Origin: Lomentospora prolificans | Lineage: Eukaryota; Ascomycota; Sordariomycetes; Microascales; Microascaceae | Direction of reading: 5' to 3' | NCBI GenBank assembly: GCA_029532625.1 | Contig: JARFXM010000003.1 | Coordinates: 4,340,001 to 4,404,000, forward strand | DNA: 64,000 nt | Shown here: positions 35,201 to 47,304 of the stretch, one piece after another | Layout: every line of letters begins with the position of its first letter | How positions within the stretch are numbered: the stretch's first letter is position 1 | Notes under the pieces: generated by a model | Told to the model about the DNA's origin: nothing | What the model saw: only the letters and a program-made list of their open reading frames with translations | Databases searched by the model: none | Made by a program: the position numbers and the translations under genes

Positions 35201-38200
35201 ATGAGTCACCTACTTTGGAAATATTACTGGGATAATGATGCCGACAGATTTCGCCGTCTGTTGGCTCCGTCAGGTTTCAATGCCCAGTCCACAGCGAAGG
35301 CCTCGACCGTGAATTTCGGGTCTTCCGGAGGTAGTCCTGGTGGACATGCCACATCGCCACGGCCAGGATCGAAGCCGCGCAAGTCCTCTGGATACGCCTT
35401 GGGAGCCCAGGGATCGAAAATTGGCGCTCTCAGTGGCCTCGGAACAATCGGAAAGTCTGAAATTAATAGTCGCGACTATGCTGGTTTGGCGCTCCTCCTC
35501 CGAGCCGCCTCTTCGACCGCGCCCAACGCCATCTGCTTCGTCGAGGCTCTGCTGGACCATCCCGCGATAGATATCTATGTTCGAGATTACGAGAGTGGTT
35601 GGAATGCGTTGCACCGTGCTCTATATGCTGGAAACGTATCCATTGCCCGCCTTTTGCTTCAGGCCGAGCAGCGAATTCTCACCGAGACCCCAAGCAATGC
35701 GGCCAACGGCCGAGTGGGGCAGCTTATCAAGACTAAGGACCGCGAAGGAAACAGCCCTTTTGATCTCTACAACTCTACCATAGCCACGAGGGATACAAAC
35801 CAAAGTCCTCTTGAAGATCTCTCTGATACGGAATCTAGTGCTAGCGGGACTGGCGATCCGAACTTGTTGGTGCCCCGTACTTTCTTGTCTACGAGGAGGA
35901 TGATTAACCTGTACGCGTACAGTGATGAAATTTCTTGCGGCTTTAGTCATGGTGCCCACGGGTTCCCTGGAGACGAGCTGTATACCTTCGGAAGCAACAA
36001 GAATCTATCCCTTGGCGTTGGAGATGAGAGTGATCGACAATTCCCGGAGAAACTTACTCTCAGCCGACCTGAGGAGCTCATCGAACACTTTTACCGCGAT
36101 TATCTCTCAAAAAAAGATAAAAGCACCACAGATCAGCAGGAGGACGAGAGTCTTGGTAGCATCCCTGCCCTAGTTCGAGAAAGGCCAGTACACATCCGCG
36201 ATGTAGCTCTTTCCAAGTTTCACAGTGCTGTGCTTACGACTGATTCGGTATCGAACCTTTACGTCTGCGGGGTTGGGCGTGGAGGTCGCCTTGGAGTTGG
36301 CGATGAGAACACTCGCTTTCGGTTTGTGCCAGTATTGGGACCCCTTGCGGGCAAGCGTGTAACGCACATTGCCCTAGGTCAAAACCATAGTCTCGCTGTT
36401 GTGGATCACGGTGAGTTGTGGTCGTGGGGCTCCAACTCTCTCTCTCAGCTTGGTTACACACTCCCCACGCCTTCCAAGGCAGATGAAGAGCCTGTGAGCC
36501 TTACGCCCCGCCAAGTATTCGGTCCCTTGAAGAAAGAAACTATTGTTGGCGTCGCTGCGTCACCAGTACACTCCGTCGCTCACACGAGTATGTCTCTCTA
36601 CTGCTGGGGCCGCAACCTGGGCCAACTTGGCCTTATGGACGCCGACTCCCGGTCTTTGGAAGTTCAGGCGACGCCTCGCAAAGTGGCAGCCTCTTTAATC
36701 TCCACCCCTATCCTCATGGTCTCGGCTATTGAGAAAGCGACTACTGTGTTGCTCGCAAGCAATACCGTGTTTGTCTTCACAAGCTATGGCTACAATTTGG
36801 TTAAATTCCCTGCCCCGGACATTTTCGCCAATACTCGATTTGGCACGGCTGCCCCTTTTACCCATAGGAATTTGAACAAGATCAAGGCGATCACTTCTGG
36901 TGGCGAAACCATTGCCGCCCTCAGTGCTCGTGGAGATCTGTTTCTCATGAACTTGAACCACCAGGTCGATACCAATATGTCAGCTACCTCTACAACAAAC
37001 CCTACCAAGATAAAAAAAGGCGCGGTTTCGCGAGCCCAGTGCATCTGGAGTGCTCGCAAGGATGGAGTAACCTCTGTTAGCATTGGAGAACATGGTTCCG
37101 TTATCATCTGTACCGAGTCTGGTGCAGTTTGGCGCCGAGTGAAACGGGCCAAAGCCAAAGATGCCGCTATGCCCGGCACAACGGACATCAAACGGAAAGA
37201 CTTCAAGTTTCAGCGTGTTCCTGGCATCACCAATTCAGTGGCGGTGCGGAGTTCCACCTTTGGCGCCTTTGCTACTGTCAGGCGGGACTGCATATCGGTT
37301 ACCGAGAGAATCAAAGTCGACGAACAGACCCTCTGGGAAGACATTGCCTCACTCTTCCCTCTTGCTGAGTTTGAACCAAGCCATTCCCGCACCAAGGTCG
37401 ATCTCAAGATTTGGGACAATGAAAAGAAACTCAACAGGATAAGCCAAATTGCCTACGACGTGTTGCGATCGCCGGATATTGAAAATGACCTTGAGGTGCA
37501 CCTAAGGATCCTGGCTATGAGTAATTTGGGCTATGACACCGTTGTCTGCACATCCTCTGCTCCAGGTCTGGCAATTCCGGTTCATGGATGGGTCCTCGCT
37601 GCGCGAAGCTCGGTTCTGTGCAAGATCCTGCAAGAATTCTCTGATGAAGGCGAGGCTGAAATACCAGACGTGCTTTCGATTCGCCGCGATAAGGACTTTA
37701 AACGCCGGATTATATTTCACGGATTAGATATCCTTTCACTGCTTAATCTCGTCGTCTATGCATATAAGGACGAAGTTATTCCAGTGTGGAACTATCTCCG
37801 CCAGGTCCCTCACCTAGCCTTCCGATACCGCCAAGCTAGGGTGGAGTTGATGAAACTAGCCACTCGGTTGAACATGGCTAAGCTTGAGGCAGCAGCCCGC
37901 ACCCAGTCGAGGATCGTTAAATCTTTAGACCGCGACTTCGCGCTCGCCGTTCGTGACATGGATTTCTTGGAAAGCGGTGATGTCATTATTGGCCTCAACG
38001 GAGCGGAGGTACCAGTCCACAGTCAGCTCATGTGCCAGCGCTGCCCGTTCTTCTGCGGCCTTTTCCAAGGCCGTTCTCAAGGCCAGTGGCTTGCCGGCCG
38101 CCTTGAAGAGAGCATGGCGGAAGGCACTAAAATCCAAGTCGACCTGAGCCATATGGAACCGCACGCGTTTCGCTACGTCCTCACCTACCTGTATGGAGAT

Positions 38201-40123
38201 GTCGGCCTAGAGCTCTTTGATGATACCGTATCTACAAACATAGACGAGTTCTCTGAACTTGTGATGGAAGTTATGAGTATCGCAAATGAGCTGATGCTTA
38301 AGAGGCTCTCTCAAATATGCCAACAAGTTATCTCTCGGTTTGTCAATACCCGAAATCTATCATTGCTTTTGAATGAGATTAGCCCTTGTTCAGTCAAGGA
38401 GTTCAAAGATGCGGGACTCGAGTACGCTTGTCTCCACATGGAGGCAATGCTGGAGAATCACCTCCTGGATGAACTCGAAGACGACCTCATGGAGGAGCTG
38501 GACGAATCAGTACGAAAAAATCAGCTTGCTCGCGCCCCGATATCGCGGAGTGGACGGGCTGAATTATCTTTACATGAGAGGTACCCTGAACTTGTTGAAG
38601 ATATCGAAGAAGAAAGGAGACGGCGAACAAAGGAGATGGCATGGAAGGCTACCCACCGTGAAGACGAAAAGAAGCTGTCACTTTCATACAGAACGAAGTA
38701 CGGAAGTTTTGATGACGGGCTGTCTGCATCCCCCTCCTTGGATAAGTCGCGACGCAAGGGCAAAGCACAAGCCTACGAGCCCAAGAGCCCTAACCTACGC
38801 CCAGACGCCTCTCAGAGCGACATGATTTTCAGCATGGACGAGGATGATACCAACTTGGTGTGTCCTGAATCTCCTAGCCTGCGTCAGGCAAACAGGAGAG
38901 CCCTGCAGGCGACATCCCAGGCCCAGACTCCTGTCGCGGCTGCTAAAGACAAAGAAAAGGTTAGCTTCAGGCCGGTTCCGCAGAGCCAAAGGCGCCAACC
39001 GACCGAGGTAAGTAGCCCTGTTGGTACTCCTCACCAACTTCCGTCAACACTGGGCAAAGAGGAGTTACCACTGGTAGACATCAAGGCTGAAAGCCCATGG
39101 GGAGCGACACCTCTGTCTACAAGCAAATTGGACCTTCGGTCAATTATGTCAGAATCCTCCGGCTCGAAGCCCTCGGGTATTGCCGCTGGATTGGCCGCAC
39201 AGAAGGGCAAGGAGGTAGCGCAGAAGCCGACACCCACGAAATTATCTCAGAAAGAACGCAAGAAGCAACAACAACTCGAGGCTTCCCAGCGTGTCGCAGC
39301 TGAGCTTGCGGCTCAAGAGCAGCCGAAGAAGGCCTGGGATACACAGACCTCGGAGAAAGCAGCGACTCCATGGAAGGTTGCTGGAATTGGTATACCAAAA
39401 ACGTCATTAAAGGACGTGATGTCGACCGCATCGAGTAAGCAATCGGCGGTCAAGGCACTGACAACAGCGGCCTCGGTGGTGCCTACCATGGGCACAAGCT
39501 CCATGAAGCCTCTTGTGGCGACGGAGGCGGCGGGGCGCTCTGTACCACGTCGTACGGCGTCCCCTGATACTCGGTTCTCGGGCCAAGCACGGGCGGCAGG
39601 CTCGTCTCATGCATATGGTGGGTCAGGCCCGTCTTCCTCGCGGGCGGCGCTTAAGCAACCGGTCGCACCGTACTCCAAGTCCTACATTAAGCCAGCGCCC
39701 AAGGCGGAACCAAGCCTCAGATTTAGTCTCGAGGATATCATCGGACAGCAGCAGCGCGAGCAAGAGCTTGTAAAAGAAGCCGTGGCGAAAAGGCCACTTG
39801 CAGACATCCAACAGGAGCAGGCGTTCCAGGAATGGTGGGATCAAGAAAGCCGGCGCATGCAGGAGGAAGAGGCAAGGAGAATTGCGAGAGAAAATGAAAA
39901 GGAGAGAGAAAAAGGAGGTAAACGGGGTGGGAGAAGAGGCCGCGGCGGCAAGCCAAGGGGCGCAGGAGGTGCTGGGGGAGGTGGTGGTAGTGACGGCCCA
40001 CCTGGCAACAAGCAGGGCGGTGCTGAGGCTGGCAGCAACTCGGGGCGCCCACAGCGCAACGGCAAGGCGAATGGCAACAGAGGTGCCAGGGGCAGAGTGG
40101 ATGGACGGGTGGTCGTGTCTTGA
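35201..40123 (+). CDS. ankyrin-RCC1-BTB protein (IBtk/Btb3-like)
   Basis: A single 1640-residue exon. In order: ankyrin-type repeats (about 90-190, with WNALHRALYAGNVSIARLLL), RCC1 propeller repeats (about 240-640; motifs ELWSWGSNSLSQLG and SLYCWGRNLGQLG), two BTB/POZ domains (about 780-880 and 920-1060, the second with GAEVPVHSQLMCQRCPFF), an acidic stretch near 1090-1105, a long disordered Ser/Pro/Lys region, and an Arg/Gly-rich tail (about 1570-1640). The domain order is that of animal inhibitor of Bruton tyrosine kinase and S. pombe Btb3, which act as substrate adaptors for cullin-3 ubiquitin ligases. The same role is inferred here. The RGG-like tail could bind RNA. The ATG chosen gives an N-terminus directly before the ankyrin region, and no upstream in-frame ATG is apparent. 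Confidence 0.9.
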   Translation: MSHLLWKYYWDNDADRFRRLLAPSGFNAQSTAKASTVNFGSSGGSPGGHATSPRPGSKPRKSSGYALGAQGSKIGALSGLGTIGKSEINSRDYAGLALLLRAASSTAPNAICFVEALLDHPAIDIYVRDYESGWNALHRALYAGNVSIARLLLQAEQRILTETPSNAANGRVGQLIKTKDREGNSPFDLYNSTIATRDTNQSPLEDLSDTESSASGTGDPNLLVPRTFLSTRRMINLYAYSDEISCGFSHGAHGFPGDELYTFGSNKNLSLGVGDESDRQFPEKLTLSRPEELIEHFYRDYLSKKDKSTTDQQEDESLGSIPALVRERPVHIRDVALSKFHSAVLTTDSVSNLYVCGVGRGGRLGVGDENTRFRFVPVLGPLAGKRVTHIALGQNHSLAVVDHGELWSWGSNSLSQLGYTLPTPSKADEEPVSLTPRQVFGPLKKETIVGVAASPVHSVAHTSMSLYCWGRNLGQLGLMDADSRSLEVQATPRKVAASLISTPILMVSAIEKATTVLLASNTVFVFTSYGYNLVKFPAPDIFANTRFGTAAPFTHRNLNKIKAITSGGETIAALSARGDLFLMNLNHQVDTNMSATSTTNPTKIKKGAVSRAQCIWSARKDGVTSVSIGEHGSVIICTESGAVWRRVKRAKAKDAAMPGTTDIKRKDFKFQRVPGITNSVAVRSSTFGAFATVRRDCISVTERIKVDEQTLWEDIASLFPLAEFEPSHSRTKVDLKIWDNEKKLNRISQIAYDVLRSPDIENDLEVHLRILAMSNLGYDTVVCTSSAPGLAIPVHGWVLAARSSVLCKILQEFSDEGEAEIPDVLSIRRDKDFKRRIIFHGLDILSLLNLVVYAYKDEVIPVWNYLRQVPHLAFRYRQARVELMKLATRLNMAKLEAAARTQSRIVKSLDRDFALAVRDMDFLESGDVIIGLNGAEVPVHSQLMCQRCPFFCGLFQGRSQGQWLAGRLEESMAEGTKIQVDLSHMEPHAFRYVLTYLYGDVGLELFDDTVSTNIDEFSELVMEVMSIANELMLKRLSQICQQVISRFVNTRNLSLLLNEISPCSVKEFKDAGLEYACLHMEAMLENHLLDELEDDLMEELDESVRKNQLARAPISRSGRAELSLHERYPELVEDIEEERRRRTKEMAWKATHREDEKKLSLSYRTKYGSFDDGLSASPSLDKSRRKGKAQAYEPKSPNLRPDASQSDMIFSMDEDDTNLVCPESPSLRQANRRALQATSQAQTPVAAAKDKEKVSFRPVPQSQRRQPTEVSSPVGTPHQLPSTLGKEELPLVDIKAESPWGATPLSTSKLDLRSIMSESSGSKPSGIAAGLAAQKGKEVAQKPTPTKLSQKERKKQQQLEASQRVAAELAAQEQPKKAWDTQTSEKAATPWKVAGIGIPKTSLKDVMSTASSKQSAVKALTTAASVVPTMGTSSMKPLVATEAAGRSVPRRTASPDTRFSGQARAAGSSHAYGGSGPSSSRAALKQPVAPYSKSYIKPAPKAEPSLRFSLEDIIGQQQREQELVKEAVAKRPLADIQQEQAFQEWWDQESRRMQEEEARRIARENEKEREKGGKRGGRRGRGGKPRGAGGAGGGGGSDGPPGNKQGGAEAGSNSGRPQRNGKANGNRGARGRVDGRVVVS

Positions 40124-41560
40124 ATGCCCTCTCGAGTGGCACGCAGTCGAATCGTTATACGGACCGGATTGTACGCATTATTGTTCGTTTTCTAACTTTG
40201 AGTTCTAACGGGAGGCACCGTGTCCCCTCGTTTGCCTGTAGACTACTTCTCACGGAAATCACCTGGCGTTGGGAGGGACTCTCTTGGTATATTCCAGAAA
40301 GGGAATAATTGGCAGGATATTCTACGTTAAACCCAATTTCTTTCCGCGCACCAATGCATCGCCTAACTTCTTATTGCATCTCTCCTGTGTTGCTTGGTGA
40401 AACTGAGACGCATCGGTTGGGGCCATGGAGGTCGGCGGACAGCTCGACGGACAGCAGCCGAATCTGTCAGTCCATGCGTCTAATCGGCATCATAGCAAGC
40501 TGAAGAAGCTTGTAAGGTGCTAGCTTTACTGTGTGCGGCTTTCGCGAGGAGTTTCAAAACCTTGAAAGGCCAATGCAAGGACGTATGACGCCATCGCCGG
40601 TTTCCTAGTGGTCGGCGCCACATCCAAGGCCGATGAGGAGTTTTGAGCCGTTTACTTCGTAGATGGATGGGATTCTGTAAGGTACGAGCACAGCAGTACC
40701 AGTCTAACACGGGTTCAATTTGCGAAAGCCGAGAATGACGAAATGGCAGAGAGTTGTGCCGGGCGGGTGCTGCGGCCAGGACGAATCACGAGGTTGACCC
40801 GATTTGGAAGGGCGAGTCGAGGAAGAGGTGCAGGTGGATTTCCAGGGGCGGCAAGGTTGGGCCTTGAGAGCAGTAACATTACGAATGGTTGAATTGTGGG
40901 CTCCTGAGGAAGCAAATGATCGCTTCCCGCTGACACCCAGCAAGCGAGAACGGAGCAGTGCATCTCATGATGCCGCGACAACATGTATGGTTCATAATAG
41001 AATTGCACCAAGCATGACCATGATCCCCCCGGGCGCAATAGTAATCCCGTAGTGATCGATGGATAGCAATAAAATGATTGCATCAATTCAATGGCCGGGG
41101 AATTACTCCCAGCTAGCATCAATCCAGGGTGGACAAGATCAGATCTCAGATACGGGGTTCTCGCAGCACTTGGTAGTCCTTATCCGCACTCTGGACTATG
41201 CGAGCCGTATGAGAGGCTAGAAAGCATGTGGACGAGCAGATGACTAGGTGACCTGGTGCGGACCCGTCCCCGAGACCGTACAAGGAGGTGAGGCCTTCGA
41301 TATGCTGGGCTTATCAGACAACGACACTGTCTACGTCTTCGACTTGTCTGTGATTGTCAGCCCACTGGCACTGCACTGAGGTAAGCCTCGTGGTCCTAGT
41401 TCACTATTATCGAGCGATTCATTACCTGTTTAGTGGGTGTTGTTCCCGCTTTTCTGCCCTGGCAGCCTTTTGTGCGTCGCTCAGGTGGCTGGCGAAAGCG
41501 TGGTCAGGCAACTGTTATCCACGAACTCGTTCTTTTCCTTCCTTTTCCTTTTTTAGGTTG

Positions 41561-41595
<35 letters not shown>

Positions 41596-42780
41596 GCCTT
41601 TGGGCTTGTTTCTCCCCGCACCCTCTGAGTCCGGTCCGCTGTGGTTGACAATGGATACTAGTCCTGGCTGGCTATCCCCCAGTTCTATCATCCCCGCCCA
41701 AAATACGTCACATTGAGTCGAGCAACGAGATCCCGCAGCTGAGGCCAACCTACAATTTTTCCACAATAACACTATCCGAAAGAATCTTTCCGTTGGCAAA
41801 GCTATTTCGGATCCCTCTAGCTCTTTCTTGAGTTTTTGCCTAGGGAATAGGGTTAGCGAGTGACGACAATTGACGGGCTCTCCTTCAACCCTGGGCTGCC
41901 ACGCTATCTTCTCCACACGCTGTGCACATCTCTGGCACTACGTACTGGAAGGCGTGCATGACACAACCCAGCCGGGTCGATTTACACCAGTCAGCCTCAA
42001 CCCCCCTGTGTGCACTGCACTGTACCTTGGTACACACCTGCAGTCGACCGACCAAACGGGAGTGTCTCCAACACATAGCACAGATCCTGGCCGACGAACC
42101 AGAAGCCGAGAAAAGGGCGAGCCACACGCTTCTCCAGGGCTACCTGAAAGTACCGACCCCAACGTCGTCCACTCATATCCATCTGCATCATCCACCCCGA
42201 GTCGAGAGGCCTGGCCGAGCCTGTAACTGTAAGCCATTTCCGCCGGCCACCTGCTTCTGGTTGCCTGCCCCGATTCCGAATGCCAAACACTTTCATCGCC
42301 TCCAACCTTCTCTGCACGTTCGTTTATCAAGTCTTTTTTCACTTGCATCTGGAGCCCTCATCTCTTGCGAACCATCAAATCCCCACCGTTTTCTCCGCAT
42401 TCTAGCAACCTATAGAGTATACTGATTCCTCGACGACTCAGATGCCCTTCGCCTCGTCCTCCCATTTTCTTGGCTGAACTGTTGCAGCATTACGAGAATG
42501 GACGAACAGGTCGGGTGCTATAGCGACGACATCGCCCTTGAAGCTTGAGAGCCTCGCTCTCTAACTACACAGCTCTCTCGTCTTTTCCCCATAGCTCGAC
42601 CACCATTCTCGCTATTCGTTTGCCTTCATCACGGCTGGGCACCTCTATCTCCGGCCTTGCTGGCAGCCGCTCTTCGCCTCCAAGTCAAGTACCACCGCTC
42701 TATCCTTCACCCACCGCCGATACCATCCTCCTCGTAACCCGGCGGTCTCTCTTCCATCTTTCCAATAATCCGCAATCAAC
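40124..42780. other. intergenic region upstream of ATG13
   Basis: 2.66 kb without a recognisable gene. It contains a T29 tract. The final 900 bp, rich in C/T and in short CT-rich frames, is probably promoter and 5' leader of ATG13. Confidence 0.5.
41562..41590. repeat. T29 homopolymer tract
   Basis: An uninterrupted run of about 29 T, 1.2 kb upstream of the ATG13 start codon. It is the longest single-base run in the window and its exact length may be unreliable. Confidence 0.85.
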
Positions 42781-45749
42781 ATGCACCAACATCCCCGTGC
42801 ACCCCCGAGGGGTGCTTCTCCCGCCTCTTCGGCCCAGACGAACCCGATGAGGACGAACAACCCGAGGGATCCTGGAAATGCTGCGTCGCACGCAAGGTCG
42901 GGCTCTTCCGCCTCAAGTCATGCTCGCCGCGATTCAGTCGGGCATCCCATGCCTACGGATCCTGGCTCTTGGAGGCCACCGGCGGAGTCTGTCAAGAAGC
43001 TCGACCAGATCCTCCAAGTGTGTAGCTTCCGAATTAGCCCGTCGGCCGCGTTTCTCGCAATGTACGCTAACTAATTTGTTCCTCTTATCGCAGAACTTCT
43101 ACTTGAAAGCGGCTGCCCTTATACTTGAATCTCGCATGGATTTACATTATACCTCAAGCTCTAAGATGAGCAAATGGGTGTGTCGCTGCCCAATCCTCCC
43201 TTGCCCCAACAAGTTCGCCGGTGCGGCCCTAACTCTCTTTATAGTTCCAAATCGAGACTAGAGACTTCGACGACTTCCGGGAAGAGCTCCGTATGTGGAA
43301 GACGTGTGGTAGCTTTGATAACCGCCCCCCTCCTTTCATAATCGAAATTTATCTCGACACCTCAGAGCTCGCCACGAGCCAAAGTCTAGTAATAATTGAC
43401 GAGCAGGGCAAGAGGTGGGATGTTGCCGAGGCCTTAGCAAGCTCTGGCTCGTCGAGCCCGGGAAACTCGACTAGAAACCGAAATACCGATGTCATCCTCG
43501 AACGATGGCGCATAGACCTAAAGACTACCGCGTACGATAACGATGACTTTGCTCCCATCCTACCCACGATATACAAAAAGGCCATTGTGTTCTTCCGCGG
43601 CCTCTATCTAGAGACGAGGATATCGCCATGCTTCCATTTTGCCCAACATGATAAGCAAAAGGACCTATACCCTGCCCTACGGCCACGATGCCGAATAAAA
43701 ATGAGGGAGCCCGAACGGAATGGTCCGGATCCGCTGAAGCATCCACTCTACAACACAAGCAGGCAGGTGTATGAAGAATACGTATTTGGAGATCTGGAGT
43801 TGCCCGTTGGCCGACTGTATGCTTCCATTGCGTATCGGAAGGATCTTAATTTCCGGATAGATGACTCGGAGAAGCTCCTGAGCTCTAGGTTTATGGGTGC
43901 AGACGAAAGCTTGTTCAAACCATCGCTTCCGCAGTCTCTGGGGAGCAGGCAACAGGATGCGTTTAGGGAAATTGGTACCCAGGGAGTAACGAAACGATCG
44001 ACGGTTCCTACCCAAACCTACGGCAGTTTATCCACTTTTCACGGAGCCGGCCCGATAGGCACGAGTCCGATATCTGCCTTGAATGCAGTGCGCGCTCCCG
44101 GTTCCGATACGAGCTCCCCGCCTCAGTCCGTCCCTACTAACCCCGAACCCGAACCCCCGCATTCTGTTCCCATTTCTGCAGGATTGGGAACCGGAAACCG
44201 ATTCTCGACTGGCCCGGCTGGAGGGCACAATCCACGGAGGCCCTCGATCTCATTTCAGGCCGGAAAGCATCCTTTTAAAGCTGGCTCCCTCTCAGCTTCC
44301 CCGGTGCCACGCACCCAAGACGGAGAACCACCCGGCTCGCCGCAGTCTCTTTCTCGTGTAGCTGGGTTGGCCGCGTTAAGCCAGCCGAGGAATAGGAGCT
44401 CCCTCACTGCCGGCATGCCGGCTTCGCTCCGTGGACCCGCTCCTGTGAACACCACCCACGTTCAAAGCCCCGGAATACCTGATAATTTGGCGAGTTCTCC
44501 CCGCCCAGCATCTACGAGCCGGTATAGCAGCAGCTTTACGCATCGTCGAGGCAGGTTGTCCTTCAGCGGCCCCAACAAGCCACTTGACGATGATCAGCTT
44601 AGCAGTGGTCGACAGAGCGTCTCATCCTCAGTGATACAACCTGGCTCGGGTCTTCTCGCTGACGCGGGCGCGGTAGCAAGTTCTGGGTCGTTCCAAACCG
44701 ACGACGACAATATTTCCGAGTTCTTAAAGGTGCTGGAAAATAAAAAGAACCTCAAGAGTTTCGAATCTTCTAAGCGAGCTGAGTCCGTAACGAACCGCAC
44801 GGTTGCACAATTGTCGAGGTTCCATCTGATGAAGGAGGCCAACCATCAATTAACCGAGTCCATGACTACCTCTTCTATCCAGATGCAGAGGTCGTTGAGT
44901 ACATCTAGCAGGCAGCTTACAAGTGTCCCTGGTATGGTTGCCCCAGCATCTGTCTCGAGTTCGGACTCTCCCGGAAAACCACTTTCCCCGCATACACCTC
45001 ACACACCGGCGATTCCGTCTCGTCTTAGCGAAAACTCAATTATCAACTACACGCGGGATCAGCGAGGTGTCGAGGAGGCACCAGAGGCTACCCGAAGCCG
45101 CGTTCCTGCGGATCCCTCGCGTGAATCCACGATTACTCAGGATCGAGCCGCTGCCATCGATATTCCGCTCTCCCCAAGAGTGGGGCCGCACGCTCGACGC
45201 GCCAGCTCTGTTGCGCAGGAACCGAGAGCGGTGTCCACGGACGACGACGATGTGGACCTTCCGTTTGCCCACCGCAGCATTAGCCTGGGTGCTGACCGAG
45301 AAGCCCCCACCATGAGCCTGCTTCGTGTCATGCAAGGTGGCGACGATGAAGAAGAGCCGCCATCTGTTTCGCGTGGTATTGGAGCGCAGACGGATGCTGT
45401 TGTAGCTAGCCCATCAGAAATGATGCCGCCAAGCTCCGGCGATGGAAAGTCGCCGAATAGTATCCTCCCGCCGTCATCAAGCTCGCCATTTGGCCGAAGA
45501 CGATATACGGGCATGGCCCACACTATCGCGGGCCGAGGGCAGACGCCGCCGCAGTCGAACCGTGGAAGCTACACCAGCGGGGCCAATCGACATAGCCGCG
45601 TTGAGAACGATGACGATGAGCCGTTGCTCTTTGTGATGTCAGAGATGGATGCTCACTCTAGAAGAAGCCTTGAGGAGGGTCGTGGAGGCGGAAATGCCGG
45701 ATCAGGACCGGGACTCGACCGCAATGCAGCTCGGCGAGGGTGGCAATAA
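42781..45749 (+). CDS. ATG13: autophagy-related protein 13
   Basis: Three exons (42781-43017, 43094-43177, 43245-45749) give 941 residues. After a short disordered head, a HORMA-type domain covers about residues 73-300. Recognisable parts are the opening KKLDQILQNFYLKAA..ILESR, the FQIET segment after the second splice, the RWRIDL strand, YKKAIVFFRGLYLETRISPC, and LPVGRLYASIAYRKD. The remaining 640 residues are Ser/Pro/Arg-rich and disordered, as in Atg13, where they carry the Atg1 and Atg17 binding sites and TORC1/PKA phosphorylation sites. Atg13 is the regulatory subunit of the Atg1 kinase complex that starts autophagosome formation. Both introns fall inside the domain and restore its reading. 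Confidence 0.95.
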
Positions 45750-47304
45750 AGAACCCTACTTCTTTTTTCTTTCTTTCCTTTTCTTCTTTTTTCTTTCCTT
45801 TCGGAAGAGTTTTGTCGCCTCAGTATAAACGATTTGTCAAAGTCTAGCGACAGGAAGTCAAAGGCTTACCATGGCATTGGATGCATTCGCGCTGTATTTT
45901 GCCCTGAAATATTAACACGTCAACCACGGCTAACGGGCGCGTATTTCTACTCGCCTTCATCGCCACATGATCGACTCTTGTCGCCGAGGGACTGGTTTTG
46001 CAATTATACGACAGGGTACTACGTTGACTTACCTTACAATTGCAAAGAGAACAAACATCCAAGTGGGAGACGGAAGTAAAACCCGGGTTTTTAGAAGGGG
46101 GCAGGCAAAACGGGGAATCCTTCATCTTCTCTTACGCCATTAAACTGACATCTCTTTCGTCCCTGACAAGTCTCAGAAGAAACAAACTCAGAGAAAAGAT
46201 GTCCCGCGAACCTCGGTTGGCCTTGGTTTGGTTTTTTCCCTCCCTCTTTTTTCTCTCCTCCTCATTTATTTTTCTCTTCCTCTTCTCCCTTTTCCAGTAT
46301 ATTTGGGATACAAAGGGTATAACGAGACAGGTTGACATCTTTGGGAGAATCTTTCAACTGCTTTATTTTGGCACGGTGGTGTTTCCGGCGGGGCATCTTC
46401 ATGGCGACGATCTAGGATTGGAGAATGGGACTTCAGAGTTATATATCATTGCTGTTATTTATTATTTGGTCTATAGTAAGATTGCCACCACTGACCATCT
46501 CTGCGGTGTTCATGCTTTCGCGTTTCCAAGTAATACTTCAAGTAGTGCACCTTAGGCCTGGGGGTCTGGGTGCGCCACGACCAATTCACACAGCCACAAC
46601 AGCTTTAAGTTAGGCGCCACATTGAGGGCCTATCATATTCTCTTCTCCATTGATGGAGTCACTTCAGGCTGCTGGCCATGTGAATTAGGTCACTGCACAG
46701 TGTGGCTGGCCGCCAAGCTTGCAATGGGATGGGTTGCACTAGCAGCGGTTGCCGGGAGACGCAATTAGCGGATGCATTTCGTTCCATGTCAACTCAGCAT
46801 CACAGTTGAAGCTTTCTGTTGGAAAATGTGAACTGTTTCGATAAATTGGGCTTCAAGTCAGCACAAATCCCCTCATTACTTCCTGCAACATACCCACCGG
46901 TTGCATGCTTCGAGGATTGGAGCCTAACCAGGTGGAATGAAGATCCTTATGTTCTCTCTATATTGAAAAGATTGTGCATCTATAGACCAAGGAAACCGCG
47001 AGCAATCTTGACCCCGCCATCCAATGAAGTTTGTACCCACCCAACGAACCTTCCTCGTTTCAAACCGCCCAAATTCAGAATTCCGCGTTGGGGTTGTAGT
47101 AGGTCCAACGCGAGCCTGGCGCTTGAACTCTTTCATCATTTCTTCAATCTCTTCAACCGTTCGCCGCAACAAAGCTAATCTCGACGCCGCCTGAACAGGA
47201 AACCTGGCAACCAATTTGCCTTTTGCCACCGCGACACCCTCACTTGCGACGACAAACCACTGTTTACAAAATCCCCAAATAAGAAGAAGAAGCCACCATC
47301 CAGA
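45750..47304. other. intergenic region between ATG13 and SNF2 gene
   Basis: The first 600 bp are T/C-rich and fit a 3' UTR and terminator of ATG13. An open frame at 46040-46555 was read and has no recognisable feature. The rest probably contains the SNF2 gene promoter. Confidence 0.5.
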
